Origin: PMNU01 sp035479375
GTDB lineage: Bacteria; Patescibacteriota; Saccharimonadia; Saccharimonadales; UBA4665
DNA length: 46,871 nucleotides
Reading direction: 5' to 3'
Assembly: GCA_035479375.1 (NCBI GenBank)
Contig: DATIIT010000011.1
Location: forward strand, 1 to 46,871
Every line of letters begins with the position of its first letter. Position 1 is the first letter of the stretch. Shown one piece after another: positions 39,160-46,599 of this stretch. The notes beneath the pieces are model-generated. The model did not search any database and was not told where the DNA came from. It was given only the letters and a program-made list of their open reading frames with translations. A program made the translations under genes and the position numbers.

Positions 39160-39762
39160 ATGGACAAGCCAGACATCCACCGCCTCATCGAGCTGCAACA
39201 GTTCCTGCTGCTGTTCCAAAAAATTGACCGCGCCCTGTTCATCCCCGGCCGCGGCGAGCGCCATGAAAACGACGTCGAACACAGCTACAACCTGGCCATG
39301 GCCGGCTGGTTCTTGACGCAGTACTTCCCGGAGCTGGACAAGGATAGCGTCATCCGCTGCGCCCTGGTGCACGACCTAGTAGAGGTCCACGCCGGCGACA
39401 CCATGATCTTCCAGAACCCACAGGGCTTGGCCACCAAAAAAGACCGCGAGGCGGCGGCCGTGGAACAGCTCAAAACAGATTGGGCCGACTTCCCGGAGAT
39501 GCTCGCGCAGCTCGAACAGTACGAGAGCCGCGCCTCGGCCGAAGCCCGCTTCGTGTACGCCCTAGACAAGCTTATGCCCGCCATCATGAACTACTTGCAG
39601 GGCGGCCGCATCTGGAAGACCCATGGCGTCACGCCGGCAACGCTCGGGAAAATCCAGCTGCCCAAAGTTTCGCTCTCGCCAGAGATACTTCCCTACTACC
39701 GCGCCCTACTCGACATCCTGGCCGGCCAGCCGGAGCTGTTTACGCCGGGGCGAAAGGCCTAG
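39160..39762 (+). CDS. HD-domain phosphohydrolase (YfbR-like)
   Basis: 200 residues. The metal-binding pattern is R-H-E-N-D-V-E-H-S-Y (about 28-37), then C-A-L-V-H-D-L-V-E-V-H-A-G-D (about 67-80) and a later A-L-D-K-L. This matches HD_3 proteins such as 5'-deoxynucleotidase YfbR, where R, E, H and D bind metal and the nucleotide. It may dephosphorylate dNMPs, but close relatives have broad substrates. It is divergent from tilS and upstream of a tRNA gene. Confidence 0.82.
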   Translation: MDKPDIHRLIELQQFLLLFQKIDRALFIPGRGERHENDVEHSYNLAMAGWFLTQYFPELDKDSVIRCALVHDLVEVHAGDTMIFQNPQGLATKKDREAAAVEQLKTDWADFPEMLAQLEQYESRASAEARFVYALDKLMPAIMNYLQGGRIWKTHGVTPATLGKIQLPKVSLSPEILPYYRALLDILAGQPELFTPGRKA

Positions 39763-39825
39763 CCAACAGAGGAAAAATCTGCTATATTACCGGGGTTCGC
39801 GGTGCATAAAGGCGCCCGGGCACGT

Positions 39826-39902
39826 GGCGGCGTAGCTCAGCTGGTTAGAGCACAGGACTCATAAGCCTGGGGTCAGTGGTTCAAGTCCACTCGCCGCTAC
39901 CA
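39826..39902 (+). tRNA. tRNA-Met (anticodon CAT, elongator)
   Basis: A full cloverleaf of 77 bases with encoded CCA. The acceptor starts G1.U72 and then pairs fully. The D-arm is GCTC/GAGC, the loop CTCATAA gives anticodon CAU, and the T-loop is TTCAAGT. The anticodon stem has an A-G mismatch next to the loop (31:39). Pairs 4:69 and 5:68 are G-C, not the C-G of TilS-modified tRNA-Ile2, so I call it elongator Met. Confidence 0.88.
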
Positions 39903-39965
39903 TATTACGATTTCAAAAAACAGGATTGAGCTTACGCTCACTCCTATGACCCTCGCTGGTATACC

Positions 39966-40484
39966 GTGAAAAATTATTGTTACATTGATGGGCAGAACCT
40001 GCATCTTGGCACCGCAAGCGCAACGCCTTCTTGGAGCGTAGACCTATATCGCTTCAGGGTTTATTTACGCGAAAAGTATCATGTTGAAAAGGCGTTCTAC
40101 TATCTCGGCTACATCCAAGAAGGCCTCAAAATCGAGCAACTCTATGAGAACATACAGAACGCAGGCTTTATTTTAGTCTTCCGCCAGCACAACTCGGCAA
40201 TGGTTGGAAGTAAAAAAGGCAACGTCGACTCAGATATTATTTTTTCTGTCATGAAACGGCTACAGAAGGATCCGGGCTTTGATAAAATCGTCCTGGTCTC
40301 TGGCGACGGCGACTACAAAATGCTCGTCGATTACCTTATTGAAGAATCAAAGCTTGAAAAAATCCTTTTTCCAAATAAAAAATTTCGCTCATCTTTATAT
40401 AAAGAGATCGGTGCGCCGTACTTCGCCTATCTAGACGACCGGGATGTAAAGAAAAAAGTAGCGCACGCTAAACACAAAAAATAA
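39966..40484 (+). CDS. NYN-domain (LabA-like, PIN-fold) protein
   Basis: 172 residues from a GTG start. The PIN-like NYN pattern is clear: C-Y-I-D-G-Q-N-L (Asp8, Asn11), G-N-V-D-S-D-I-I-F near 88, and V-L-V-S-G-D-G-D-Y near 110. These acidic residues bind metal in RNases of this fold, and NYN/DUF88 proteins are thought to cleave or bind RNA. The C-terminus is Lys-rich. Base composition is visibly more AT-rich than its neighbours and the gene sits directly after a tRNA gene, both signs of possible transfer. No clear leaderless -10 is seen. Confidence 0.85.
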   Translation: MKNYCYIDGQNLHLGTASATPSWSVDLYRFRVYLREKYHVEKAFYYLGYIQEGLKIEQLYENIQNAGFILVFRQHNSAMVGSKKGNVDSDIIFSVMKRLQKDPGFDKIVLVSGDGDYKMLVDYLIEESKLEKILFPNKKFRSSLYKEIGAPYFAYLDDRDVKKKVAHAKHKK

Positions 40485-40526
40485 GAAAAGAGCTCCTTAG
40501 GCAACTAACCGTTTGGAACTCTTTTC
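40485..40526 (+). terminator. Probable terminator after NYN gene
   Basis: GAAAAGAGCTCC (40485-40496) pairs with GGAACTCTTTTC (40515-40526) with one mismatch around an 18-base loop. The T-rich arm resembles an A/U-paired intrinsic terminator, but no separate T-run follows. Confidence 0.5.
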
Positions 40527-40572
40527 GTCTTGATGGTTGTATTTTAGCACGCGCGTGTACTATTCTCAAGTG

Positions 40573-41976
40573 CTACTCGTAATGCAGCGCTTCCACCGGG
40601 TCGAGTTTGGCCGCGCGCCGCGCCGGGTACAGGCCGGCCAAAATGCCAATGACCGTGGTGAGCGCCACCACGCCCACAATCAGCCACACCGGCAGCGTAA
40701 TAATGTTGGAGCTGGCAATGTTGTTACTGGACAGCTGTTTGTTCACGATCGGGTTGGCGATGAGCACCGCGCCGTAGCCCACGCCCAAGCCCACCACGCC
40801 GCCAAAGAAGCCCAGCAGCGCCGCTTCAAAGGTAAACAGCAAGCTCACCGTGCCGCGGCGGGCGCCCACGGCGCGCATCACGCCGATCTCGCGGGTACGC
40901 TCCAAAATGGACATAATCATGGTGTTTACCACGCCCACTGCCGCCACCACTAGGGCAATGCCGCCAATGCCGCCCAGCACCAGGCCCAAAATGTTAAAGA
41001 TGGCCAGTTGCTGCTTGATTTGGCTCTGCGCGTCAGCGGCGCCCACCTTGTAACTACTGCGGATGGCCTGCGCCACGCCCGCCGCGTTAGAAGACTGGTC
41101 TGCCTTGACCATAAACGAGCTATACCCCTGTTTGGCCAGCTCATCTTCCACCGTGACCGAGCCGGCGCCCGGCTGGCAGCCAAAGCGGTTACACACTTGC
41201 TGCACGGTGTAGTTTTGGTTTTCTTCCATGCCGCGCGCCCAATCGAGCGGCACCCGGATGACATAATTGTCGCGGCCAGTGCCCACCACGCCCACAATCG
41301 TGCCCATGAGCGTCACAGGCGGCGGCGAGTAATCGCGCCCGTCGCTGCCGGGGTGCGCCTTAAACCAGGCTTGCTGGTCCTGAAAATTCTTCATAGGGTC
41401 CGTGCCCACGCCAGAGTAATACCCCTGCGCCACCAGCCCCACCTGCTTGCCAATAATCCCCTGGTAATTGTGCTTGTAGCCGAGCTTGTCGGCGTAATCG
41501 GCGGTAATAGTCAGCACGCCGGTTTTGTCTGTGGCTTGGATGTCGCGGCCGGCCAGCACCTGGTTTGTCAAAATGCCGTTGGCGTCGTAGGCCACCAGTT
41601 GCTGGGTGCGCAGTTTTTGGCTGCCAAACGTCAGCGCCTGGAATTGCCCCACATACGTCTGCCGCGCCACGCCAATGACGTGCGCCAGCTTGGCAATTTT
41701 AGTGGCCATGTCGTCGGTAAGCTTCACGCAGTCTTGGCACTGGTTGCCCGAGTAATCCCCCCAGGTAATGTCCGTCTGCTGCGAGACCACCACCTGCTGG
41801 AACGTACCATTAGCCTCAAACTGCTTGGTCATGAACCCCTTCAGGCTAAAAACCGCGGCCAGCATAATGGTGATGCTGGTGGCGCCAATCACCACGGCAA
41901 AAATCGTCAACGCGCTGCGCAGTTTTTGGCGGCGGATGTTCCGGAATGCAATCGAAAAGTAGTCGCCAAACCGCAT
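40573..41976 (-). CDS. MacB/FtsX-type ABC transporter permease
   Basis: 467 residues from the ATG at 41976, one base after the ATPase stop. The first membrane helix (near 15-40) follows I-A-F-R-N-I-R-R-Q-K-L-R-S-A-L-T, the MacB signature. A large extracytoplasmic domain (about 45-330) contains several Cys. Three helices end the protein, with E-R-T-R-E-I-G-V-M-R-A-V-G-A-R-R and L-Y-P-A-R-R-A-A-K-L-D-P-V-E-A-L. Such permeases work by mechanotransmission in lipoprotein, peptide or drug export, so cargo cannot be predicted. It pairs with the ATPase upstream. Confidence 0.92.
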   Translation of the reverse strand: MRFGDYFSIAFRNIRRQKLRSALTIFAVVIGATSITIMLAAVFSLKGFMTKQFEANGTFQQVVVSQQTDITWGDYSGNQCQDCVKLTDDMATKIAKLAHVIGVARQTYVGQFQALTFGSQKLRTQQLVAYDANGILTNQVLAGRDIQATDKTGVLTITADYADKLGYKHNYQGIIGKQVGLVAQGYYSGVGTDPMKNFQDQQAWFKAHPGSDGRDYSPPPVTLMGTIVGVVGTGRDNYVIRVPLDWARGMEENQNYTVQQVCNRFGCQPGAGSVTVEDELAKQGYSSFMVKADQSSNAAGVAQAIRSSYKVGAADAQSQIKQQLAIFNILGLVLGGIGGIALVVAAVGVVNTMIMSILERTREIGVMRAVGARRGTVSLLFTFEAALLGFFGGVVGLGVGYGAVLIANPIVNKQLSSNNIASSNIITLPVWLIVGVVALTTVIGILAGLYPARRAAKLDPVEALHYE

Positions 41977-41977
41977 A

Positions 41978-42652
41978 TTACCCCCGCGCCATGCGCCCGT
42001 CTTTAATTTGGATAATGCGGCCTGCCTGCCGGGCAATGGCCGCGTCGTGCGTGATGACCAACAGCGTAATGCCCTGTTTGTTGAGGTCCTTTAGCAGCTT
42101 CATGATCTCTTCGCCGCGGGCGCTGTCTAGGTTGCCGGTGGGTTCGTCGGCCAAAATAATGCTGGGCTTGACGGCCAGCGCCCGGGCAATGGCCACCCGC
42201 TGCCGCTGCCCGCCGGATAGCTGGCTGGGTTTGTGCTTGAGCCGGTCGCCTAAGCCCACGGCCTCCAGGCACTCCTTAGCGCGCGCCCTGCGCTCTTTGG
42301 GCCGCATGCGGCTAAACACCAGCGGCAGCATGACGTTTTCCAGCGCCGTCTGCGTCCCCTGCAGGTTAAACGATTGGAACACAAAGCCGATATGATGGTT
42401 GCGGTAATCGGAAAGCTGGCGGTCGCGCACGTGGGACAAATCGCTGCCGTCGACGATGACCGTGCCGCTGGTTGGCCGGTCCAGCCCGCCAATAATGTTG
42501 GCCAGCGTGGACTTGCCCGAGCCCGACGGCCCGGTTATGGCAATGAACTCACCCTTGTTAATGGTGCAGGTGACGCCGTCTAGGGCGTTGAGCGTCTCGT
42601 CGCCAAGTTTGTAAGTTTTGGTAAGATCTTTGAGTTCGATAACGGCAGGCAT
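41978..42652 (-). CDS. ABC transporter ATPase (MacB/LolD family)
   Basis: 224 residues. Walker A is G-P-S-G-S-G-K-S-T (about 39-47), the Q-loop follows F-V-F-Q-S, the signature is L-S-G-G-Q-R-Q-R-V-A-I-A, Walker B is I-I-L-A-D-E-P-T-G-N-L-D, and the switch His is in V-I-T-H-D. It drives the MacB-type permease encoded one base downstream. The upstream region to 42720 is AT-rich, with candidate -10 boxes but no single clear promoter. Confidence 0.95.
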   Translation of the reverse strand: MPAVIELKDLTKTYKLGDETLNALDGVTCTINKGEFIAITGPSGSGKSTLANIIGGLDRPTSGTVIVDGSDLSHVRDRQLSDYRNHHIGFVFQSFNLQGTQTALENVMLPLVFSRMRPKERRARAKECLEAVGLGDRLKHKPSQLSGGQRQRVAIARALAVKPSIILADEPTGNLDSARGEEIMKLLKDLNKQGITLLVITHDAAIARQAGRIIQIKDGRMARG

Positions 42653-42719
42653 ACGTTGTAATTTTTATTATCTCTCTTAATCATAAGCATAGTGCAAGTT
42701 GCCCCGCAATGCAAGCACC

Positions 42720-42821
42720 GGGCGGCTACTTACTACCCGCTAGGGAGTGCGTTACACGCCGGGCGCATATGCGCTCGGGTTGCACTACGCTGACCCTCCC
42801 TAGCGGGTAGTAGGAGCCGCC
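42720..42821. repeat. Palindromic element, copy 1: conserved core with long inverted-repeat arms
   Basis: The left arm (42720-42747) and right arm (42795-42821) are complementary along almost their full length, with one extra base and one mismatch. Between them lies a 48-base core (42748-42795) that matches the core of the copy at 46799-46871 at about 45 of 51 aligned positions. The core contains its own palindrome around GCGCATATGCGC. The arms have no similarity to those of the other copy. Confidence 0.85.
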
Positions 42822-42872
42822 CTCCCACATCACATGTGCGCTACAATAGGATTACAAGGAGGCATGACGAGT

Positions 42873-43328
42873 ATGAACAAGAACGCAAAATGGATGGCCA
42901 TCGCCGGCGCCGTGGTTGTGGTGGCTGTGATAGTGGCAGTGGTGGTCCACGCTGGGCACAAGTACAACGCCGGGGGCAACACAAGCACGGGCAGCACCAG
43001 CGACACCGGCGCCATGAACATGTCAGGCAACAATAGCTCCGGCGGGGCGAGTTCCAGCACCCCCACAGCCGCGGACGCTGTCAGCATCCAAAACTTCGCC
43101 TTTGGGCCGGCAAACATCACCGTCAAGGTGGGCGACACCGTTACCTGGACAAACAAAGACAGCACCGCGCACACCGTTACCGCAGACACCGCTTCCAGCG
43201 ACGCCCCAGCCAGCGGCGACGTTGCGCCGGGCAGCACCTACAGCTTCACCTTCAAGAGGGCCGGGACCTACATCTACCACTGCGCCATCCACCCCAGTAT
43301 GCAGGGCAGCGTCACCGTCACGCAGTAG
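42873..43328 (+). CDS. Membrane-anchored cupredoxin (plastocyanin/azurin-like)
   Basis: 151 residues from the ATG at 42873, which has AAGGAGG 10 bases upstream; an ATG at 42864 is too close to it. The N-terminal hydrophobic segment (V-V-V-V-A-V-I-V-A-V-V-V) is an anchor, followed by a Ser/Thr/Gly-rich linker. The cupredoxin domain has type 1 copper ligands: His in T-A-H-T-V-T, then Cys, His and Met in Y-H-C-A-I-H-P-S-M-Q-G. It probably carries electrons or copper outside the membrane. It is convergent with the MFS gene (4-base gap). Confidence 0.9.
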   Translation: MNKNAKWMAIAGAVVVVAVIVAVVVHAGHKYNAGGNTSTGSTSDTGAMNMSGNNSSGGASSSTPTAADAVSIQNFAFGPANITVKVGDTVTWTNKDSTAHTVTADTASSDAPASGDVAPGSTYSFTFKRAGTYIYHCAIHPSMQGSVTVTQ

Positions 43329-43332
43329 GCGG

Positions 43333-44562
43333 CTACTTTTGGTAAACCTGCGTGGTTGCTTCGTCGGCCGCGTCCACCGGCTCTAGTTCGTGCCGCCCGC
43401 CAAACAGCTTATATATAAGCACAACGGCCACCAACAGTGGCACCACAAACAGCCACGTTGCCCGGAACACGTCGAGCTGCCGGCTCACAAAGCCAAATAA
43501 CAGGGAAAACGGGATCATAACAATCCGCGTCAGCGAGCTGACCGCCGACGATGCCCCGGCGCGCACCTGCGAGGGCAGCGAATCGTGCAAAAACTTGTTA
43601 AACACCACGCACAAACCAATCGTGCCCACGCCAATGACAGATTGCAACACCACATTGCCCACGCCGTTACGCCAAACCACCAAGCCCAAAGCCGCGGCCA
43701 CCATGGCCAGCACCGTGCACTGCATGGGCACATAGCGGTGCATGTTGAGCTTGGCCGCGGCCGCGCCGCCCACGCCAATAGTACTCAAGAGCACGGCGTT
43801 GGCCGGCCCAAAGGCCAGCACCGGGAAGGCGAGCGCGATCCACCACAGCTGCCCAAACTCATACAGCGTGTAGCTGGTGGCCGACATCACCACCAGCACG
43901 GCCAACACCAGGCGCAGCTGGCCTTTTTGCCCCACTGCGCGAAAGGTTGTGCGCACTTGCTGCCGCACGGAAAGGTGCGCCGACGCCTTGTGCAACACCG
44001 GCTCCTGAAACAAGGCCAGCGCGCCAATGGCTGCCAGCGCAACCGGCACCGTCCAAAAAAACGCTTCGCGGATGCCAAACTTGCTGGAAATCCAGCCGCC
44101 CAACAGCGAGCCGAGCACCAGCGCCACGCTGTCCACCACCTTCACGTAGCCGTAATAGCGGCCGTACGCCTCCCCGCCGCCCACCTCTTCCAGCAATGTG
44201 TCATACAAAATAGAGTCGTACGCGCCGGAGTACAGCGCAAAAAATATCCCCCACAGCGCCGCGGCCACCAAATACAGCGGCACGCCATGGCTCACACCGC
44301 CCACCACCGAGCTAGCCGCCAGAAGCACGCTGGCCACCACCAAAACGCCTCTGCGGCTCCAGCGGTCGGCCAGTACGCCGCTCGGCGTCTCCACCAACAG
44401 CATAATTGCCGAGTAAAACGCCACCATAAACCCAATGCCGGCATCGTCAAACCCAATCCGGTGCATAAACAACTTCTCTACGGCATACCACAAGATAAAG
44501 CCCTGCAGAAAGACGGCAACGTAAAATGGGAGCAGGCGCTTGGCCAGGCGGGCGCGGGGCAT
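43333..44562 (-). CDS. Major facilitator superfamily transporter
   Basis: 409 residues from the ATG at 44562, chosen because a -10 box lies 7 bases upstream. About 12 membrane helices. The loop between helices 2 and 3 reads P-S-G-V-L-A-D-R-W-S-R-R-G, the MFS motif A. The loop after helix 6 is basic and long. Substrate unknown; the fold also serves drug, sugar and peptide export. The neighbouring cupredoxin does not suggest a substrate. Confidence 0.87.
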   Translation of the reverse strand: MPRARLAKRLLPFYVAVFLQGFILWYAVEKLFMHRIGFDDAGIGFMVAFYSAIMLLVETPSGVLADRWSRRGVLVVASVLLAASSVVGGVSHGVPLYLVAAALWGIFFALYSGAYDSILYDTLLEEVGGGEAYGRYYGYVKVVDSVALVLGSLLGGWISSKFGIREAFFWTVPVALAAIGALALFQEPVLHKASAHLSVRQQVRTTFRAVGQKGQLRLVLAVLVVMSATSYTLYEFGQLWWIALAFPVLAFGPANAVLLSTIGVGGAAAAKLNMHRYVPMQCTVLAMVAAALGLVVWRNGVGNVVLQSVIGVGTIGLCVVFNKFLHDSLPSQVRAGASSAVSSLTRIVMIPFSLLFGFVSRQLDVFRATWLFVVPLLVAVVLIYKLFGGRHELEPVDAADEATTQVYQK

Positions 44563-44569
44563 GGTGCGT

Positions 44570-44575
44570 AGTATA
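44570..44575 (-). promoter_or_regulatory. -10 element of MFS gene
   Basis: TATACT on the minus strand, 7 bases before the ATG at 44562; leaderless. Confidence 0.55.
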
Positions 44576-44612
44576 GCAGCTCCCCCGCCCCGCCCCCAGC
44601 GTGCAGGCACAC

Positions 44613-44644
44613 AAAAAAGCCTGGTTTTTACACCAGGCCTTTTT
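44613..44644. terminator. Bidirectional intrinsic terminator
   Basis: GCCTGG (44619-44624) pairs with CCAGGC (44633-44638) around 8 bases. Six A residues precede it and five T residues follow, so it can act on both strands. On the minus strand it ends the 31-codon gene upstream of the MFS gene. Confidence 0.85.
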
Positions 44645-44661
44645 GTTTGGAGTCTTGGACG

Positions 44662-44757
44662 CTAGCCGTTGGCTAGTAAGCCGTCGAATGCCCGCACGCG
44701 CTTGTCGCTCGTTTTGGCAAACTCAAAGCTCAGTCCGCTTTTGGTTTTGACTGTCAT
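44662..44757 (-). CDS. Small 31-residue protein with full transcription signals
   Basis: The frame starts M-T-V-K-T-K-S-G-L-S-F-E-F-A-K and ends G-L-L-A-N-G followed by TAG. It is basic and soluble with no membrane segment. It is preceded by GGGTGA (Shine-Dalgarno-like), a T/A-rich leader of about 50 bases, a perfect 12-bp palindrome and a strong TTGACA/TATAAT promoter, and followed 20 bases later by an intrinsic terminator. That complete unit argues for a real gene, though it could also be a small RNA with a chance frame. Function unknown. Confidence 0.6.
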   Translation of the reverse strand: MTVKTKSGLSFEFAKTSDKRVRAFDGLLANG

Positions 44758-44796
44758 GTCGCTCACCCTTTTTTTGTTTTGTTGTAAAGTTTTTGT

Positions 44797-44808
44797 TTGT
44801 GATCACAA
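44797..44808. promoter_or_regulatory. Palindromic operator-like site
   Basis: TTGTGATCACAA is a perfect 12-bp palindrome just downstream of the promoter of the 31-codon gene, where a repressor would block elongation. It recalls TGTGA/TCACA half-sites without the usual spacer. Confidence 0.45.
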
Positions 44809-44816
44809 CATTTATT

Positions 44817-44844
44817 ATTATACATGAAATTGTATAATTGTCAA
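44817..44844 (-). promoter_or_regulatory. Promoter of 31-codon gene
   Basis: On the minus strand TTGACA (44844-44839), 16 bases, TATAAT (44822-44817): both boxes are consensus. Confidence 0.75.
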
Positions 44845-44958
44845 TGGTTGCATACCACTTACGCTTACTATACCAAGTGGGCTCCCTGGCGCAAGGGGAA
44901 ACTTTTACGAACAATTGCAGTTATCCACAGGGGACGTTGAAGCCTTGCTGGCGCGTGG

Positions 44959-45342
44959 CTACGTGGAAAGCACAGCCAAAATATTGCCGGCCGGGTCCTT
45001 GAACCAGGCAATGTCCGGCCCCATATTTTGCGCCTTGCCGCGGGCAATGCCTTTGTCGTCTTGGTGGAAGCCGTCGTACACTTCAAACTCTACGCCGCGC
45101 TTTTTTAGCTCCTCAACAGCGGCGTCAATGTCCTCTACCTCGAGGTTGAGCATGGTGTAGCTGGCCGGCTTGTGGCCGTCCTTGGGGTACGCCCAGGCCT
45201 GGCCGCCGCCTGGCAAGTGGATGCGCAGACCCATGCCGCCCTCATCCTCTACCTTAAGGCCGAGCGTGCCGTGGTAAAACTCCTTGGCTTTGGCAACGTC
45301 GTCTACCGAAAACCCGCTAAATGCCGCTTTTGGTGAAAACAT
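44959..45342 (-). CDS. VOC-family (glyoxalase/bleomycin-resistance-like) protein
   Basis: 127 residues. It starts A-F-S-G-F-S-V-D-D-V-A-K-A-K-E-F-Y, the usual first module, with the second module at Y-T-M-L-N-L-E-V-E-D-I-D-A-A-V-E-E-L-K. It ends W-F-K-D-P-A-G-N-I-L-A-V, the typical close. The Shine-Dalgarno GGAGGG precedes the ATG. The family includes metal enzymes and resistance proteins that bind small ligands; no specific substrate can be named. Confidence 0.88.
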   Translation of the reverse strand: MFSPKAAFSGFSVDDVAKAKEFYHGTLGLKVEDEGGMGLRIHLPGGGQAWAYPKDGHKPASYTMLNLEVEDIDAAVEELKKRGVEFEVYDGFHQDDKGIARGKAQNMGPDIAWFKDPAGNILAVLST

Positions 45343-45384
45343 GGAACCCTCCTCTGGTTTATATACTTATAGTAACAGGCGCCG

Positions 45385-46323
45385 CTAGTTAGCCGGGTCA
45401 GTGCAGTCTGGGCTGATGTGGCCAAAACACCCCTGCTCTACCTGGAAATCGAGCCGCTCCCCGGTGGACCGCACGCTGACATTCTGCAAAATGATCTTGT
45501 GGTTGTGGTTTTGTGTGTCGGTGATGTAGATTTTGTACGTCCCGTCTGGCAGCGCGCCAAGGTTGTAGTAGCCGTCGCTGTTGCTGGAGGTGACCGAAAA
45601 GCCGGTTACCGGATACTGTGTGGACGTACCATAGGTAGATTGCTCTTGGAAAGCCTCAAACAAAAAACGGTTATTGGTGACCGGCCCGCCTTTGTACGTC
45701 ACAAAACCGTTGAGCTTGCCCACATTGGGCTGGCCGATGGCCGGCAGCGCGATGTCGCCGATGTTATTAGAGTACCTGCCGCCGTTGGCAAAGCTCGGGA
45801 AATTGGTTTGGATGCGCACGCCGCCAATGGAGCTGAGCGCCGCGTTGTACTGCCCGTTGGAGTAAATAGGGTAAATCTCTATGGATGCGTCCGTCACCAA
45901 CCGTCCCCAACCGTGGGTAAATGTGCTGGCGTTTTTGTTGGTGCACCACGAGGCCGTCTTACAGTTGTTCTGGTTCTGGTTGTCTATGAATATGCCGTAC
46001 GGGAAGTCAGTGCCGTTGGGGGTAAAGTGCTGCACTTTGTAGTAGGACGTCTGGCCGGAGTTAGACAATATGCAGGCGCCATAAAACGGGTCGCTGCTGT
46101 TCTGACAGGGGTTGTAGATGCCGCCGCTGGAGTTCGGCCACCACGTGTCCACGCCGATGTAGCCATAGCCTGGCGTCACCCGGCCAACCCACATATTGGT
46201 GAAGTTAACTTGGTACTCCGCCCGGACGCCTTTGTTGCCCCACAATGTGGCCGTCAACAGCCCCGCTACCGTCAGCACGAGCAAAGCTACCTGAACAACA
46301 CGTAATCGGCTCACCTTAAACAT
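45385..46323 (-). CDS. Secreted or anchored protein with C-terminal beta-sandwich domain
   Basis: 312 residues. The N-terminus is basic then hydrophobic (V-Q-V-A-L-L-V-L-T-V-A-G-L-L), a signal peptide or anchor. The middle (40-200) is rich in Asn, Tyr and Gly, with paired Cys. The region S-N-S-D-G-Y-Y-N-L-G-A-L-P-D-G-T-Y-K-I-Y-I-T-D (near 250) matches carboxypeptidase-regulatory/SdrD-B-like sandwich repeats used in surface proteins. It is the only gene in its unit. I see no enzymatic motif; a surface structural role is plausible. Confidence 0.75.
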   Translation of the reverse strand: MFKVSRLRVVQVALLVLTVAGLLTATLWGNKGVRAEYQVNFTNMWVGRVTPGYGYIGVDTWWPNSSGGIYNPCQNSSDPFYGACILSNSGQTSYYKVQHFTPNGTDFPYGIFIDNQNQNNCKTASWCTNKNASTFTHGWGRLVTDASIEIYPIYSNGQYNAALSSIGGVRIQTNFPSFANGGRYSNNIGDIALPAIGQPNVGKLNGFVTYKGGPVTNNRFLFEAFQEQSTYGTSTQYPVTGFSVTSSNSDGYYNLGALPDGTYKIYITDTQNHNHKIILQNVSVRSTGERLDFQVEQGCFGHISPDCTDPAN

Positions 46324-46330
46324 TACCGGT

Positions 46331-46336
46331 ATTATA
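46331..46336 (-). promoter_or_regulatory. -10 element of secreted-protein gene
   Basis: TATAAT on the minus strand, 7 bases before the ATG at 46323; leaderless. Confidence 0.6.
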
Positions 46337-46385
46337 CCCTAGGATGCGTGCGGGCGCCACTCTTGTTCGGAAATTTTCGCAGGGA

Positions 46386-46416
46386 AATAAAAACCTCCAC
46401 CGGGGAGGTGGAGGTT
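46386..46416 (-). terminator. Strong intrinsic terminator after 45-codon gene
   Basis: AACCTCCACC (46392-46401) pairs perfectly with GGTGGAGGTT (46407-46416) over a 5-base loop. On the minus strand it is followed by a T-rich run. Confidence 0.85.
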
Positions 46417-46455
46417 GAGGTTGCTTTTAGTTGCAGCGGATATGACTGCTTGGAA

Positions 46456-46593
46456 TCAGATCAAGGCAGCGCTGCTTGCTTCACACTCTTTGGTTAGTCG
46501 ATTGAGTAGTGCTTCTTTAGCCCATGATTGCAGCAAAATACTGCCGTCTTGACGACGTGGCAAGATCATAACAGAGTAACGTTTGTCATTCAT
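46456..46593 (-). CDS. Small 45-residue protein
   Basis: The frame starts M-N-D-K-R-Y-S-V-M-I-L-P-R-R and ends S-S-A-A-L-I before TGA. A beta-like start (Y-S-V-M-I-L-P) is followed by an amphipathic helix (S-W-A-K-E-A-L-L-N-R-L-T-K-E-C). TACACT lies 6 bases before the ATG, as for the leaderless genes, and a strong terminator follows at 46386-46416. It looks like an independent gene just behind the tRNA terminator. Function unknown. Confidence 0.55.
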   Translation of the reverse strand: MNDKRYSVMILPRRQDGSILLQSWAKEALLNRLTKECEASSAALI

Positions 46594-46599
46594 GAGGCT

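Noticed and set aside
39826..39902. tRNA-Ile2 (CAU, lysidine-modified) next to tilS
   Set aside because: Pairs 4:69 and 5:68 are G-C rather than the C-G known to guide TilS, and the body resembles elongator Met.
4345..44875. Recurring CTTACGCT(T/C)AC-like motif in intergenic regions (4345, 39930, 44860)
   Set aside because: Matches are short, with different contexts and no common spacing to genes.
46456..46458. Recoded UGA (as in Gracilibacteria/SR1)
   Set aside because: UGA ends several normal genes, and extending frames through it gives no conserved sequence.
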